Positions 35,498-46,893 of a stretch of 64,000 bases of DNA are shown here, piece by piece. Every line of letters begins with the position of its first letter. Positions within the stretch are counted from its first letter, which is position 1. The stretch is from contig NC_061115.1 in NCBI RefSeq assembly GCF_002878395.1, positions 57,485,113-57,549,112 of the forward strand, written 5' to 3'. The notes beneath the pieces are model-generated. The model was given only the letters and a program-made list of their open reading frames with translations. It made no database searches and was not told the origin of the DNA. Source of the stretch: Capsicum annuum. Taxonomy: Eukaryota > Streptophyta > Magnoliopsida > Solanales > Solanaceae. Both the position numbers and the translations under genes were made by a program.

Positions 35498-35516
35498 TTA
35501 GCTCCATTGCTGGGGA
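35498..35516 (+). other. AthR primer binding site (tRNA-Asp type, decayed)
   Basis: TTAGCTCCATTGCTGGGGA, four bases after the LTR end. It resembles the Athila/Tat tRNA-Asp site with several C-to-T or G-to-A changes. Confidence 0.65.
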
Positions 35517-35611
35517 CGATGATTTAAGATTAGATTGATTGTGTGTATTTAACAACTAGTCTTTACCTTCTGATTATATTTTTTTCTTATTATTAAGGTG
35601 CCCACTTGCGC

Positions 35612-36619
35612 ATGCCCAACAATTAAAATCATAGCAATCAATTGATTCCACTTGATTTTGAAAATGAAAAGACATTGAAAAACTTATGAAGAATGGATGA
35701 TCAAGGAGTTTAATCAACTCAGGAGCAAGCCACAACCCAAATGTAATGCGAGGAAGAGGCTAAACAAGATTAACTTAGATAATATGGAACTAGATGAAAT
35801 AAGGCAGCTCGCCGCTCTTCATTCGATGAATAATAATGGAAAAATAGGAATATGGGTTATGAACACCCCTTTCATCATATCCCATCATATAATAATAATG
35901 ATGATGAAACTAAAAAAGATGATGTAGATAAAATTGGTGCTATTTCTCCACCCATACTCGCAGCTAAAACTAAGTTTGACATCACCAACATTATGATACA
36001 ATTGTTGAACCTGCAATAAGTATTCACCTGCCTTCCTATTGATGAAGCTAACGTATATATAATGAACTTTTTAGGAACTTACAAATCCTATAGGATATAT
36101 GTGGTGGTCCAAGATGCTATCATACCATGATTGGTTCCTTTCTCATAGCTAGTTAAGCTACTCTTTTTTGACAAAATTACCAAATAGATCAATAACTAAC
36201 TGGCGTGAGTTGCAAACTTAATTCTTGAAGAGATTTTCACACCATTCATAATGCTATAGTTGAAATATGATATTTATAACTTTAGATAACCACATTATAA
36301 GGCTCTGTATGAGACTTATTTAAGGTTTAAGAAGAAGCAACAGTAAGTCTTAATCATAGGATCCTAAATGATAACATGATTGAAATATTTTATAAATATT
36401 TGAATGCTAGAAACAAGGTTGTAGCTGACACTATAATAAGAAGTAAATTTATGAGTCTAGCTTCAAAGCAGGCTTCAACAATGCTAGATAGAATCACAAA
36501 ATCCAATAGAGGTTGGCATCAACATGAATCTGATGTTCTTGCAAGCACTTATTTGATAGGAGTATCTATAGAGAAATGAATGATAGATAAGGAGGTCGCT
36601 CAAGAAGTAGCATAGTTTA
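35612..36619 (+). pseudogene. AthR gag, first part
   Basis: The likely start is the ATG at 35612. Broken frames follow. The fragment at 36376-36579 (NARNKVVADTIIRS, DRITKSNRGWHQHESDV) aligns in order with AthD gag (NSVTKPIVDNAAGG, NKMTKQSRPWHTRDSVV). It is cut by soloA at 36620. It would have formed the particle core. Confidence 0.65.
36615..36619. repeat. Target site duplication of soloA
   Basis: GTTTA here and GTTTA at 39140-39144: a perfect 5-bp duplication flanking the solo LTR. Confidence 0.9.
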
Positions 36620-39139
36620 TGTAATGCCCTAAATCTGGTACCCAGAATACTACACGGTGCTCATGACCTCGAAGGACCACAAGATAACCCATGACTGATA
36701 TTTGTGCCTGTATACTGCATGATATACTATATAATGTAGAAAAATGAACTGAAAGGCCATAAAGTTCAAACTGTAACATAATATCTAATAAAATATAATG
36801 TCTGGGATGGGGAATAAATGCCCAAAACAAAACTGTCTAAACATACTGTAGTCTGAAAAGCCTCTAAACCATAATTGTCTGAATAAGGAGATGATGGGAC
36901 ATGTCCCCAACCAACTCCAACTAATAAACTAATTAATGAGATAATAAAGAAATGATCATGCCCTCAAAATATGAGGACCCACTGCTAACTCTGACTGTGG
37001 AGATTGGAATGCTACTGATGCTCTTGAGTTCGTGCTTCTGAACCTATGGTATAAAATACCTTAGTGCAACTATGTCAGTACTTTGAATATACTGGTATGC
37101 ATGTGAGGTAAGCTGAATGCAAAGGGTTTACATGCATGATCTATACTAACTGACTAAATAATATGAATGTGAGAATACATGCATGAATACATAATAACTG
37201 TAACTAGGGTTGTGATAACATGATTACTAAATCTGAGTACTGATAAAATAAGATACTAATAATTTTATAACTTAAATAACTTATACTGAGTGACTATATC
37301 TGATAGTCTTGTTTCTGATAGAACTAGCTGAGTTCCGCACTATTCTGAGTTGACTGTATTTGACAGCCCTAGATTCGGTAGCACTATCTGAATTTTATTA
37401 TTGAGGCTGAATGACCATATCTGACAGTCCTAATTCTGTAATCGAAACTGTGGGATGTAGTCATCTAACTGACATGCCCATAATACGCCATTATGGCAGA
37501 GTTGGGGTCTAATCTATAACCCCAATTGGACAATCTATGAGTAACCCTCATATAACAAGTAACTCTAGTGAGAACGGTGGGAAACCTCATATAATAGGTT
37601 AAGCCACCTTATCTACCCTCATATAACAGTCTATGATGTCTCAATCTACGCTGGCTACGTAGTTCTAGAATGCAAGAATTGCTTCTAAGACTCACACCCT
37701 TATTAACAGGTGAGTTCCCATCCTTGGGTTCACTCGGTGCTAATTCCTACATCCATCTGAGTAGACACTGAACATGATTAACTATACTGGACTAGACTGA
37801 ATTCATGGAATTTTGTTAGCTGACAGAATACTATTGAGATTACTGAATTATTAAGATTTTCTGAGTCACACAACTGATTGGGTTTTATGGACCATGGCTT
37901 GACTGAGGATATTATGTAAACATGACACTAAATCTAGGCACACAGCTATATTTCTTGGGTACAAGTATTCCCAGGACTCGATGGAAGGAAACTAACAAGG
38001 TATGACATTATTGAATACATGACCAACATCAACAATCCATAATACAATAGATGGAGATATTTCATGGGTATATGATTATCATAGCTTGGTACGTGAATAA
38101 GATAGCATGTATACATAGCATGATTTCATAAGGCTAACTTATGAGCAATCCAAGAAACAAATTTCAATACATAAGAATAACATGGAAGTCATTTTGGATC
38201 ACAATTTAGCTATCATAATTTCTATCTTCCTAGGCATTTTATCAAATACCTTGCATGCACCCTTAGGGTATAGGAATAATCATCAAATTGACACAGTATA
38301 AATAACTCAATTTATGGATTTCACTCACTTGCTAATGTAGTTTCATGAAAAATACATAAATATTCCAATATGGGAATCAAATAACAAGATAAACATGGTA
38401 AAAACCAAACCACAACACAAATACCATGATTCATAATTTAAAATAGGGTTCTTGAGCTTTATGGATGAAAGGAATCCATAAATCAACACAAATCATACCT
38501 TAGTTTTTGATTTAGCAAAGATTGACAGAGAGACTTTCTTGAAATTGAATCCCCAATAGAAATCATAGCTTGTTCTTGAGAGAAAATTGAGAGAAACTAG
38601 TTTATTTTGGGTTCCAAATAGCTGAATCTCGTGTTAAAAGGATTAAATAGGGGTGAGAAATTAACCCTTTTAACCCTGGATGTGTCTTTTAAATTGGTGA
38701 AAATTTCCCGACTTGGACCCCTAGCGCAACACAGCGCTATCGCGCTGTGTCACTGGAATTTAACAACTAGGAAATTAGGGGATGGCGCAATACGGAGACA
38801 TTGCATTGCCTCTTCATTTGTTAGCTGGAAGTTTGGCATGATGCACCACTATCGCGGAACCCTGCTGGAATTTTACAAATGTCATTTTCTCTTGTGGCGC
38901 GGTGCTCCACTGACTAATATGGCACTATTTTATGACGGGAATTTGAAATAATCATAACTTCTTACCCGATTATCGGATTTAGGTGAATCTTATATCGATG
39001 GAAAGCTTATTAAATTTTCCCCCATGAAAAAGTAAAAATCTTTATAATTCCACGTGTACAAAAGTGGATTCATCTTCCAAAGTAAATTTTTAACATTCTT
39101 AGGATGATTTCAAGCCAGGTAGAAATATGGGGTATTACG
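36620..39139 (-). repeat. soloA: solo Tekay-type LTR (2520 bp)
   Basis: The plus strand starts TGTAATGCCC and ends GGGGTATTACG; both ends match TekA and TekI LTR ends in reverse. No internal region is present and a perfect 5-bp duplication flanks it, so it is the product of recombination between the two LTRs of a former element. It sits inside AthR gag. The final base pair of the LTR is CG instead of CA. Confidence 0.9.
38951..39010 (-). repeat. Conserved LTR block, soloA copy
   Basis: ATCATAACTTCTTACCCG through ATCGATGGAAAGCTT on the plus strand, in the same sense as the LTR. Confidence 0.7.
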
Positions 39140-39144
39140 GTTTA

Positions 39145-39230
39145 GGACTAAGTTTACCTTAGTTATAAAATAGTTCGCAGTAACGAGGGTAGAGAAAGTC
39201 AATGCAGTTGGTTCCCAAGGTAAAATATTT
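39145..39230 (+). pseudogene. AthR gag, middle piece
   Basis: Reads RTKFTLVIK-stop-FAVTRVEKVNAVGSQG in the frame expected to follow the part before soloA. It parallels AthD gag LKTQMSLLTKHLLSGKTEM and KAMESQG. It ends where the CopJ 5' LTR starts. Confidence 0.6.
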
Positions 39231-39964
39231 TGCTATATCTTATTTTAATGATGAGCAACTGACCATAAGAGACTAGGTCCTTGGGTCTTCATGAATTTTG
39301 TACAGTTGTCATTGTCTTGCATAATTTTATCTTTTAGTGTAACAAACTTAGAAGGTGAGCTTGTACCCATCAGGACACCTAGCCCAATCAGATTTCCACG
39401 CTAATTATTATTTCACTATAAAAGTAAAAGAATGCTTCTCTTTTTGTTAGTTTTTGCAATATAATTATTCAAGTGAGAAATTGGTGAAAAATCAACTTTG
39501 CATCAATGCTCAAGTTTATACTTTCTGTGTGGGCTAGAATATTAAGTGCTATTGAGTTATGTTTGAGTTTGTAACCAAATTACTCATGTTATAGGAGTAA
39601 TGCCCTTTTTTAGTGTTCTAGAGAGTGCATAGGTAGAGTTAGTAGAGTTTAATATTGGTTAAGATAATTAATATTGAGGTGAGTGTAGTCATGGTGAGCT
39701 TGTAGTAGTATTATAACAAGCTGGTGGAGCCTAGAGTTAGGTTTAAATCGAGTCTATAATCATGAGGTTGATTATAGTTGATTCTTTAGTGCTTGTAAGG
39801 GCAAGACGTTGTTTTTCCTCCCTTGAGCAAGGAGGTTTCCACATTAAATTATTTTTTATATTTGCTACAAAGAGTTATTTACTTGTGGCTTTACTGTTTA
39901 AATGCCTGTGACTAACTTTAAGGGATCTGGTCCTTAATAGTGTGGTGCAACCCTCACAATTTCA
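39231..39964 (+). repeat. CopJ 5' LTR (734 bp)
   Basis: Collinear with 58135-58884 over the whole length, for example GGTCTTCATGAATT, GTGTAACAAACT, TGTGGGCT and CTCCCTTGAGCAAGGAGG in both. Confidence 0.9.
39416..39424 (+). promoter_or_regulatory. Candidate TATA box of CopJ 5' LTR
   Basis: CTATAAAAG. The same motif is conserved in the 3' LTR (TATAAAAGG at 58321), at the same place in the LTR. Confidence 0.55.
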
Positions 39965-39969
39965 ATAAT

Positions 39970-39981
39970 TGGTATCAGATC
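39970..39981 (+). other. CopJ primer binding site
   Basis: TGGTATCAGATC, a Met-type site with one change, five bases after the 5' LTR. Confidence 0.8.
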
Positions 39982-40024
39982 AAGGATACTTTAAAAGGTT
40001 TATACCTACGGTGATTTATTGATC

Positions 40025-41038
40025 ATGACCGCTCCACCTAATCTATAAAATGGGCATTCTGCCACTAGACTACCCCTATTTAATGGGCAATACTATAGGT
40101 GGTGGAAAACCAAGATGTTTGACTTCTTTATGGCTAAAGACAGAGAGTTGATGAATATAATACTTGATGATCCTTATGTTTCTATTAAAGAGGCCAAAGA
40201 AGTAAACATAAAAAGGATGGTTGTCAAAAATAGGAGAGGGTTTGATGATAAAGATCAAAAGAAAGTTGAGAAGAATTACAAGGCAAAGAAATTGCTTTTC
40301 TGTGGCAGACCTGATGAGTATAATAGATTTCTTCTTATGAAAAATCTAAAGAAATCTCGGATTTCCTAAAGATGGATCATAAGGGAACAACTGATGTGAA
40401 GGATTCTAAAGTTGACATGTTGACTACTCAGCATGAAACCTTCACTATGAAAGAAGAAAAGACAATAAGAAATGTATACAAGGTTCACTTCTATCACAAA
40501 TAAGCTAAACTACTTAGGCAAAGTGATTTATTTGAATAATAAAGTGAGAAAAATTACAGGTGTTCTTCTTAATACCTAGGAAAGCAAAGTGGATGCTATT
40601 ACTGAGGCAAGAAAACTGGAGACTCTCACAATCGATGTACTCATTAGTAATATAAAGACTCATGAGCTCAAGAAGTAGCAAGGACAAGAGAAGAAAAAAG
40701 CAATGGAAAAATCTCTGAAATTGAAGGATTCAAAATCTAATTCAAGTGAAGAAGACACTGATGTTGCCTATTTGGCAAAAAGAAGTGTTAGAGCTATAAA
40801 GAAAAGTGGTTAGTTTCAAAGAAGAGGAAGTAGCAGCATAAATGGTGGCAATGTTGAATTTTGTAATAAATGTAGAAGTCTTGAGCATTTCATTAAGGAT
40901 TTTCCAATGCAAAAAATGTATTATCAGGAATATCTTAATACTAGAGGTGACAGAGAAAAGAACATGGCCAACCAAGGACGTTGTTTGTCCTTATTCTTTA
41001 TCCAATCATAAAATGATGGTGTGGTGGCCTAAGGCATA
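40025..41038 (+). pseudogene. CopJ gag, broken and truncated
   Basis: The likely start is MTAPPN at 40025, with a stop soon after. An open frame at 40115-40369 holds MFDFFMAKDRELMNIILDDP and KAKKLLFCGRPDEYNRFL. Further pieces near 40380-40700 read like the retrotransposon gag core. The zinc knuckle at 40862-40903 is CNKCRSLEHFIKDF, where the last Cys has become Phe. The frame is lost near 41038, at the border of the AthD block. It would have built the particle. Confidence 0.8.
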
Positions 41039-41040
41039 AA

Positions 41041-41840
41041 GTCGGGGCCATGAAAGAATCTATTGATGGCTTTAATCAAAACATCAATGCTTACACCCCT
41101 TACCCAAACTCTCACTAAAAGAGGCTGATCTGCTACTTTTTCACCTGGTTTGCACATATTCTCCAACTGGGCTTGGTAATTTGCATAGAATTCCTAAACC
41201 AGTGTGGGTCAAAATAAACCTCCCCTTTCTGTAGTCCGTCCTAAGCCATATTCTTTGAATTTCTTCTCCACTTCAGGGTATCTGCTCAACCCTTTGGTGA
41301 TGATCATCTTTTCTTCTCTGATTGGCCTCTTCACATTCCTTCTATCAGATCTTTAAAACTTAGCAATATAGATATCTTCAGCTCTAGGGATTTTCCATCT
41401 AGCATTGTTCCTCACTTTCGGGTTCTTACATTTGATAAGAGCCCTCCGAGGTGGAGACTCTTTATTATCTTGTTGCTCAGTGGATGGGGACCCGGAAGCT
41501 GTTCCTTCGAACTCAAATTTTTCCGATTCTTCTTGATCCTCTTCATCAGCTTTATCATGTTCAGACTCATGCTGTTCAGACTCACCTTTTTTAGACCCCT
41601 CCTGCTCAGAAGCTATGGTCGACTCAGTATCATCACTATCCTCCACCTCAATTGGTAGAGGTAGTGGAGTTTTCTTTGGACTCTGCTTCATCTTTAGCTT
41701 TCTGAGCAAGGGTTTCTCCTCTTCGTAGTCAGATTCCTCGTTGAGGAGCTTACGATATACATCATCTTTGGCCGCTTTCTTTGGTTCTGTGGGACTCTTT
41801 CTTTTTAGTGGGATTTTAGAGTACCTAGAGACATCATAAG
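41041..41840 (-). pseudogene. AthD 3' ORF, charged protein of unknown role
   Basis: Reading leftwards from about 41840: a basic start (IPLKRKSPTEPKKAAKDD), a strongly acidic Ser/Glu-rich part (EVEDSDDTESTIASEQEG, HESEHDKADEEDQEESEKFE), then a more ordered part after a stop with PEVEKKFKEYG, EFYANYQAQLENM and VWVRGVSIDVLIKAI. The last part resembles the domain often labelled putative plant transposon protein (recalled, not searched). The initiation codon is not clear. Two stops interrupt it and it is cut off at about 41040. It is placed like the extra 3' ORF of Athila elements, but no membrane segment is visible, so I do not call it envelope-like. Confidence 0.6.
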
Positions 41841-41917
41841 AACATTAGTCAACCCTAAAGATCACAAACACAGGTACATTAATAATTTAAGCTCATTTAT
41901 GTTTCAGGCCCCAGGTG

Positions 41918-42157
41918 TGACAACAATTCATGACAAGCCATCACGACCGTGAAATCTTATCACGGTTGTCGTCAACCTCAGACAGAATCCATAAAATTTT
42001 TACACTTTCTGATGACCTTCATGATAGGCCATCATAATTGTGATAGCCCGTTACGATTGTCGTCTGCTCTATCCAGAACCAACTTTAGTTTTCTCATCTT
42101 TTGACGACATTCCTAATAAGTCGTCACGATGATGATAGCCTATCATGGATGTCACCA
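41918..42157. repeat. Palindromic module array, 3 copies, 92-bp period
   Basis: Modules start at 41918, 42010 and 42102. Each is about 55 nt, begins TGACGAC or a variant, ends GTCGTCA or a variant, and has inner GATGGCC/GGCCTATCA-type words. Spacers of about 35 nt are poorly conserved. Confidence 0.85.
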
Positions 42158-42650
42158 TATTTATCAAAACCCACTTTTGACTTGAACTAAATCTTTGGTC
42201 CCCATTCTTGCTCAAGATTTACTTGAATTGAATCGTGCGCTATTTTCTCAACCCTTGGGCTTGTACAACAAACCCTAGGTGCAATTTTAGCCATTTTCCA
42301 ACTTTGAACTTGGTTCAATCACATTGTGGACTTGAGTTAGCTTTCATTCATCATACATCACAAGAAAAAAAGTACTGAAGTAGAGTATACCTGATGGAGC
42401 TTTTAATCTAGTACCACGCATAAGAAAAAGTATGAAGGAAGAAGACATTTTGGATTCTTAAGTGCAAACCACACACAAATTAAACTTGTTTTTCTTAGAG
42501 CGTTTTCCAAGAGTGGAAACTATTTTAACTAAGGAAAAAAAACTAAATAAAAATAAATTAAAAGCGGTGGAAATTTGAAAAGGCTCGCGATTTGGGCCTG
42601 GTCGGATCTGATTAAAATTAGGCCTAATTTTTAGATTGTAGGCTTTGTGC

Positions 42651-42798
42651 TGACGACGATTTGTGATGCCTTGTCATGGTTGTGATATCCCGTCAAGATC
42701 ATCGTCAACAGTAGGCAGAGAATTTCTCTAGTCTGATCTAGCTGACAACATTCATGATAACTGGTCACAGTTGTGACGGCTTGTCAAGGATGTCGCCA
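42651..42798. repeat. Palindromic module array, 2 copies, 92-bp period
   Basis: Modules start at 42651 (TGACGACGAT ... ATCGTCA) and 42743 (TGACAACATT ... GATGTCGCCA). Same design as the arrays at 41918 and 46491. Confidence 0.85.
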
Positions 42799-43020
42799 TG
42801 ACCTTCCAGCTGACCCTTTTCATCATCATTTTTTTACCTTCTCTATACTAAGTCCTAATTTAAAAAATAAAAAACACTTTCTCAAACATAAAAATTTTGG
42901 GTTGCTTCCCATTAGTGCCTGATTTACTGTCGCGGCACGACTGGGTTCTATTGACTACTCATAATTTGCCAAGACAACTTGTTGATACCTCTTTTTCATC
43001 CTCATAGAAGACGCCAATGA

Positions 43021-43665
43021 TTAAGAAGACATTATTATCATTTTTTTGTGACATAGGTTGATTTTTTTGAATTTTGCCTCCTTTTTACCGAGCCTAAACT
43101 TGAGCTTATTCAACTCCATGTCAACTATTACTCTTCCTGTTGCTAAGAGTGGCCTTCCCAAGATAATGGGTACCTCAAAGTCCACATCACAATACAGTAC
43201 CACAAAATCAGAAGAAAGAATAAAGTCTACTACTTTCACCAACACATCATGCGAAATTCCAACAGGCTGCTTTATTGACCTATCTTCCATCACCAGTCGC
43301 ATGTTAGTAGGTGTTGGATCTTCCAAACCTAGCTTCTTACATACAGCAAGTGGCATTAGATTCATGCTGGCACCCAAATCACATAATGCCTTTGCAACAT
43401 CCAGAGACCCAACCTTGCACAGAATAGTGAATACACCCGGGTCGGCCTTCTTTTGCACTATGAATTGTGTGGAAACCGCTCTAAAATAGTTGAGATTTTC
43501 CACTTGATCACTGCTGACCTTCCTCTTCTTTGTGATGAGGCCTTTCATTAACTTGGCATAGCCTGGCATTTTCTCAAGTTCCTCAACCAAAGGTACATTA
43601 ATTTTCAATTGCTTAAGCATAGCCATGAACTTGCCAAACTTTGGCTCATCGACCTTTTTCTTCAA
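43021..43665 (-). pseudogene. AthD aspartic protease domain
   Basis: A 214-residue open frame. It starts after a TGA stop that follows LPHPFPQ in the gag-protease linker. Landmarks: EELEKMPGYAKLMKGLITKK, CDLGASMNLMPLAV (active site, 43366-43383, Asp kept), DFEVPIILGRPLLATGR and VDMELNKLKFRLG. This is the best preserved retroelement domain of the window. It would have matured the Gag polyprotein. Confidence 0.85.
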
Positions 43666-45350
43666 TCATTGAGGAAAGGGATGTGGCAGTCTAGGGATAG
43701 TCCTTAACACCACTTCCTCCTCCTTCTCATCTTCTTTCTCCGAAATATCAACAAAACCATCCAGCTTCTCAGACTCCACTGCACTACTTTCTTCGGGTTC
43801 ATCAATACTTACCTTATTTTCCACAGATTTACCCACAGAGTCCGAGTGGTAATCGCCATACATGAACCACCATTTTGCAGGTTTTGAACCATATCACTAG
43901 GTAAAGTATCAGTTTTTCTCTACTTTAGTGTAGCAGAAAGTTGGTTCATCTGCTTCTCCAACTTCTTAATAGAAGCAGAGTGTGAGCTAACCAACTGACT
44001 GAGGGTAGAGAATTCACTCTTCATAGTAGTTAATCCCGAGTTGGTAGCTTCAAATCCCTTTAACAACTTTTCCATCATGTCCTTCATAGACATATTACCA
44101 AATCTAGTTGTTGCAACATCCCTACTTCCAAGAGGAACATACAAACCACTCCTTTCATTATTGCTTCTCTAGGGTCCCTTCTCCCTATCTTTATAATCAG
44201 GATTGTCATAGAAGTTCTAACCTTGGTTCCCTTGGCTATTGCCTCAAAAACCCCCCTGATTACTCATATAGTTTGCCTCTGCATCGGCACCTGTAGCAAC
44301 AGTACCCTGAGATTCCATAGCCTTAATCATTTCGGTCTTGCCTGACAGTAAGTGCTTGGTCAGTAAGCTCATCTGTGTCTTTAAGTGGGCTATGTCCTGG
44401 TCTCGCTCCTCATCCCTTCTATGCTTCTCTACAGTTTCACCACTGACAACAGTCGGGCTAGCCACTACAGAATCCCTAGTGTGCCAAGGCCGACTCTGCT
44501 TGGTCATTTTATTCAGCGTGTCAGAAGCATCAAGGAAAGAGAGATCAATAAATGAACCACCTGCAGCGTTGTCTACAATTGGCTTTGTCACAGAGTTGGA
44601 AGCTCTATACAAAGTCTCCTTCAAGTGCAAGTCCGTCATGTTGTTGTTTCGACGTTGCGCAAGCTTCTTCTTAAATCTCTCCCAGGTTTTGTACAATGCT
44701 TCAGTTAGGAGTTGTCTGAAGTTACTGATTTTGTCCCTCAACTGTACCCTTCTGGAGGTTGGAAAGAACCGTTCTAGGAACACCTCTTTCAACTGTCTCT
44801 AGTTGGATACAGAATTGGGCTCTAGCTCATTTAACCACATTGTTGCCTCTCCATATAGAGACAAAGGGAACAATCTCAACCGAATCGCATTCTAGCTCAC
44901 TCCCGGATTGTCAAAAGATTTTCAAATAGTGATGCAGTTCACCAAATACATGTTCGGGTCGCCACCAGGTAAGCCTCTAAACAACCCTTTCAAATTCAGG
45001 AGTTGGATCATGGTGCTTGTTATGCTGAATTTTGTACCTGGTGCCAATGGTGGAGGAATGATATCACCCATTGCATCAGCTCCATCCATTCATTCATCAT
45101 CTTCACTAGCTTCGTATTGAACGGGCTGTTGGCCATACCTTCCTCGGATTGGACAATTTTGATTGATATTTCACTGCACTGGTGCAGCAAGTTGCTCAGC
45201 TTGCCTTGGGTTTTGAGGATTTAGCAATTCCTCATCACCCAAGTCTTCATCATCAGGGTTCTAGTGATGTGCTTGTTGACCCAAATTCTGTACGTTCACC
45301 TGAGCCCTGGCCAAAGAGCCTAGATTGTCCGTCTCCTATTGTTCGGCCAT
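43666..45350 (-). pseudogene. AthD gag
   Basis: The likely start is the ATG at 45350 (MAEQ then a stop). The core is at 44244-45120: KFSITSTMIQLLNLKGLFRG, NAIRLRLFPLSLYGEATMWL, FLERFFPTSRRVQLRDKISN and VTKPIVDNAAGGSF. The C-terminal part (43920-44144) has a coiled-coil-like run, KKLEKQMNQLSATL. A Glu/Ser-rich linker (43666-43863) joins it to the protease. Only a few stops are present, so it is younger or less decayed than AthR gag. It would have formed the particle. Confidence 0.85.
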
Positions 45351-45523
45351 TTTTCCTATCAGTTGAGGTTTCGGATTGATTGGCAATAATGGTTATCCAA
45401 AACTTCTTGTTTTGGCATAAAAAACACAATACCTGCAGTAGATAAAAACAACAAATAAACATAAATCTAGAAAACTTAACTAATAGCAAATTAGCATACG
45501 CAAACTTTTAGTTTACAATCGTA

Positions 45524-45542
45524 TTCCCCGGAAACAGTGCCA
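45524..45542 (-). other. AthD primer binding site (tRNA-Asp type)
   Basis: The minus strand reads TGGCACTGTTTCCGGGGAA, close to the usual Athila site and better preserved than that of AthR. Confidence 0.7.
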
Positions 45543-45552
45543 TTTTTTATAA

Positions 45553-46893
45553 TGATAAAACTATACTCTTGAACGGGTGTAAGTGATTATTGTCAATATA
45601 AAATCCAACTAGGTTGGGGTCAAATCCCATAGGGAATAGGGTGTGAACTCAAGTTTTTTATGAAATAATTCACTAGTTTACTGTTTCCTGAAATAGGGGT
45701 TTAAATTTCTCAGACAATTCTTAGTCACTTTGAGATTAATGTTTGTAATCAATATTTTTGGAAATAATCGGGATTATGTTCACTAGGAATTATGGTATAT
45801 GACAGATGCTACAAATAACTCAAGGTTCTCACGGTGGTTAGGTTGACAAGCTATCTCTATCGATAGTATGCTCGAATGTCTCTCGACCTATTCAAGCGTC
45901 TAATTTCCTAATCCTCTCAGACTTAGGGAATCGCAACTCACTGCCCAGATTTTATCTCAGGTTAATCAACCTTGTTACAATGCTGATTATTAAATGAAGC
46001 CTTTCCAAGTCCCTGTCAATAATTCACTTAATACTGTTTATGATTTCTTTATCAAGCAAACCAAAGTAGGTACGCCTATTTTTTTAAACCAATAGACATA
46101 AGTTAGAATATCAGAATTACCAAGAAATCCTAACACCTATTGAACCTTGAGTAATTAATCAACACCTTATCATGACCTAACCCTAGATTCCATAACCCAG
46201 GTTAAGAGTGTTTAGCTACTCATGATGCAGGAAATAAGCACATAAGTTGAATTCATAATTGAAAGGATTAACTTAAAATAATGAAGGAAATCAAAAGTGT
46301 TCTTTCAATAGAATGACAAGGCAAACCACCAAAAAAATTGTCTTCGAGAAAGAGATAGAAGAAAAAAGTCGTATGTTGTAGGATATGTCAATTAATTGTT
46401 GGATATTAGAAAACCCCTAAAATAAGGATTCAAATAGTTAACCCTAAATAAGGAAATAAAAATATAGTTTCAGATGTTCTTTGGAATAGATGACGACGAT
46501 TGTGATGGCCTATCATGATTTTGATGGCCTGTCACGGACGTCGTCAGATTCTCTCTAAATTCAGCTTCTACTGCCTAAGGTTGACGATGACAGTGACGGC
46601 CTATCAGGATCTTGATGGCATGTCATGAAGGTCATCACAAAACTTCCTGCGACTCCCCTCTTCTATTTAAGTTTGACGACATCCTTGACAGCCTATCGCC
46701 AGGCTGACGATGTGTCATGGATGTTGTCAGCCACACTTAGCTCTTTATTTGCTTCCGATTTCATACTATTTGCTTTCTTTATTTGTGGTTCTCCTTCTTT
46801 TCTACTTTTACTGTAAAACCAAAGTAAACTAATCAAAAATGACTAAAGTTGCTCAAGACTTTGCAATTATTTAGAGTTAAAATCTTCAAATGT
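45553..46893 (-). repeat. AthD 5' LTR (about 1.34 kb)
   Basis: Lies next to the primer site. It contains GGTTGGGGTCAAATCCCAT near 45611, the reverse of the CATGGGATCAACCCCAACC stretch of AthL. The outer (right) boundary is set by the start of TekK sequence near 46894 and is uncertain. It carries a three-module palindrome array. Confidence 0.65.
46491..46729. repeat. Palindromic module array, 3 copies, 91-92-bp period
   Basis: Modules start at 46491, 46582 and 46674. The first reads TGACGACGATTGTGATGGCC and closes with GACGTCGTCA, so its ends are inverted repeats of each other. Confidence 0.85.

Larger units (their letters stand above)
41039..46893 (-). mobile_element. AthD: Athila-type derivative, gag-protease plus 3' ORF, no polymerase seen
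   Basis: Right to left: LTR (45553-46893), tRNA-Asp-like primer site, gag, protease, then a 3' region with GCACTAATGGGAAGCAACCC near 42900-42930 (text typical of sequence after Athila pol), palindrome arrays, and a separate 3' ORF. RT, RNase H and integrase are absent between the protease (ends 43021) and that 3' text. The 3' LTR is not present; the element ends near 41039 against CopJ gag. Stretches 42158-42650 and 42799-43020 hold no domain. Confidence 0.75.

Noticed and set aside
38631..38951. 106-codon open frame in soloA
   Set aside because: Same situation as in the TekI LTR: it covers the GC-rich word region of an LTR.
41918..42157. CRISPR-like array
   Set aside because: Regular spacing, but repeats are imperfect palindromes of 55 nt in a plant retroelement, without cas genes; not CRISPR.
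43058..43489. 143-codon plus-strand open frame
   Set aside because: Antisense shadow of the AthD protease, which has clear family motifs.
44338..44802. 154-codon plus-strand open frame
   Set aside because: Antisense shadow of AthD gag.
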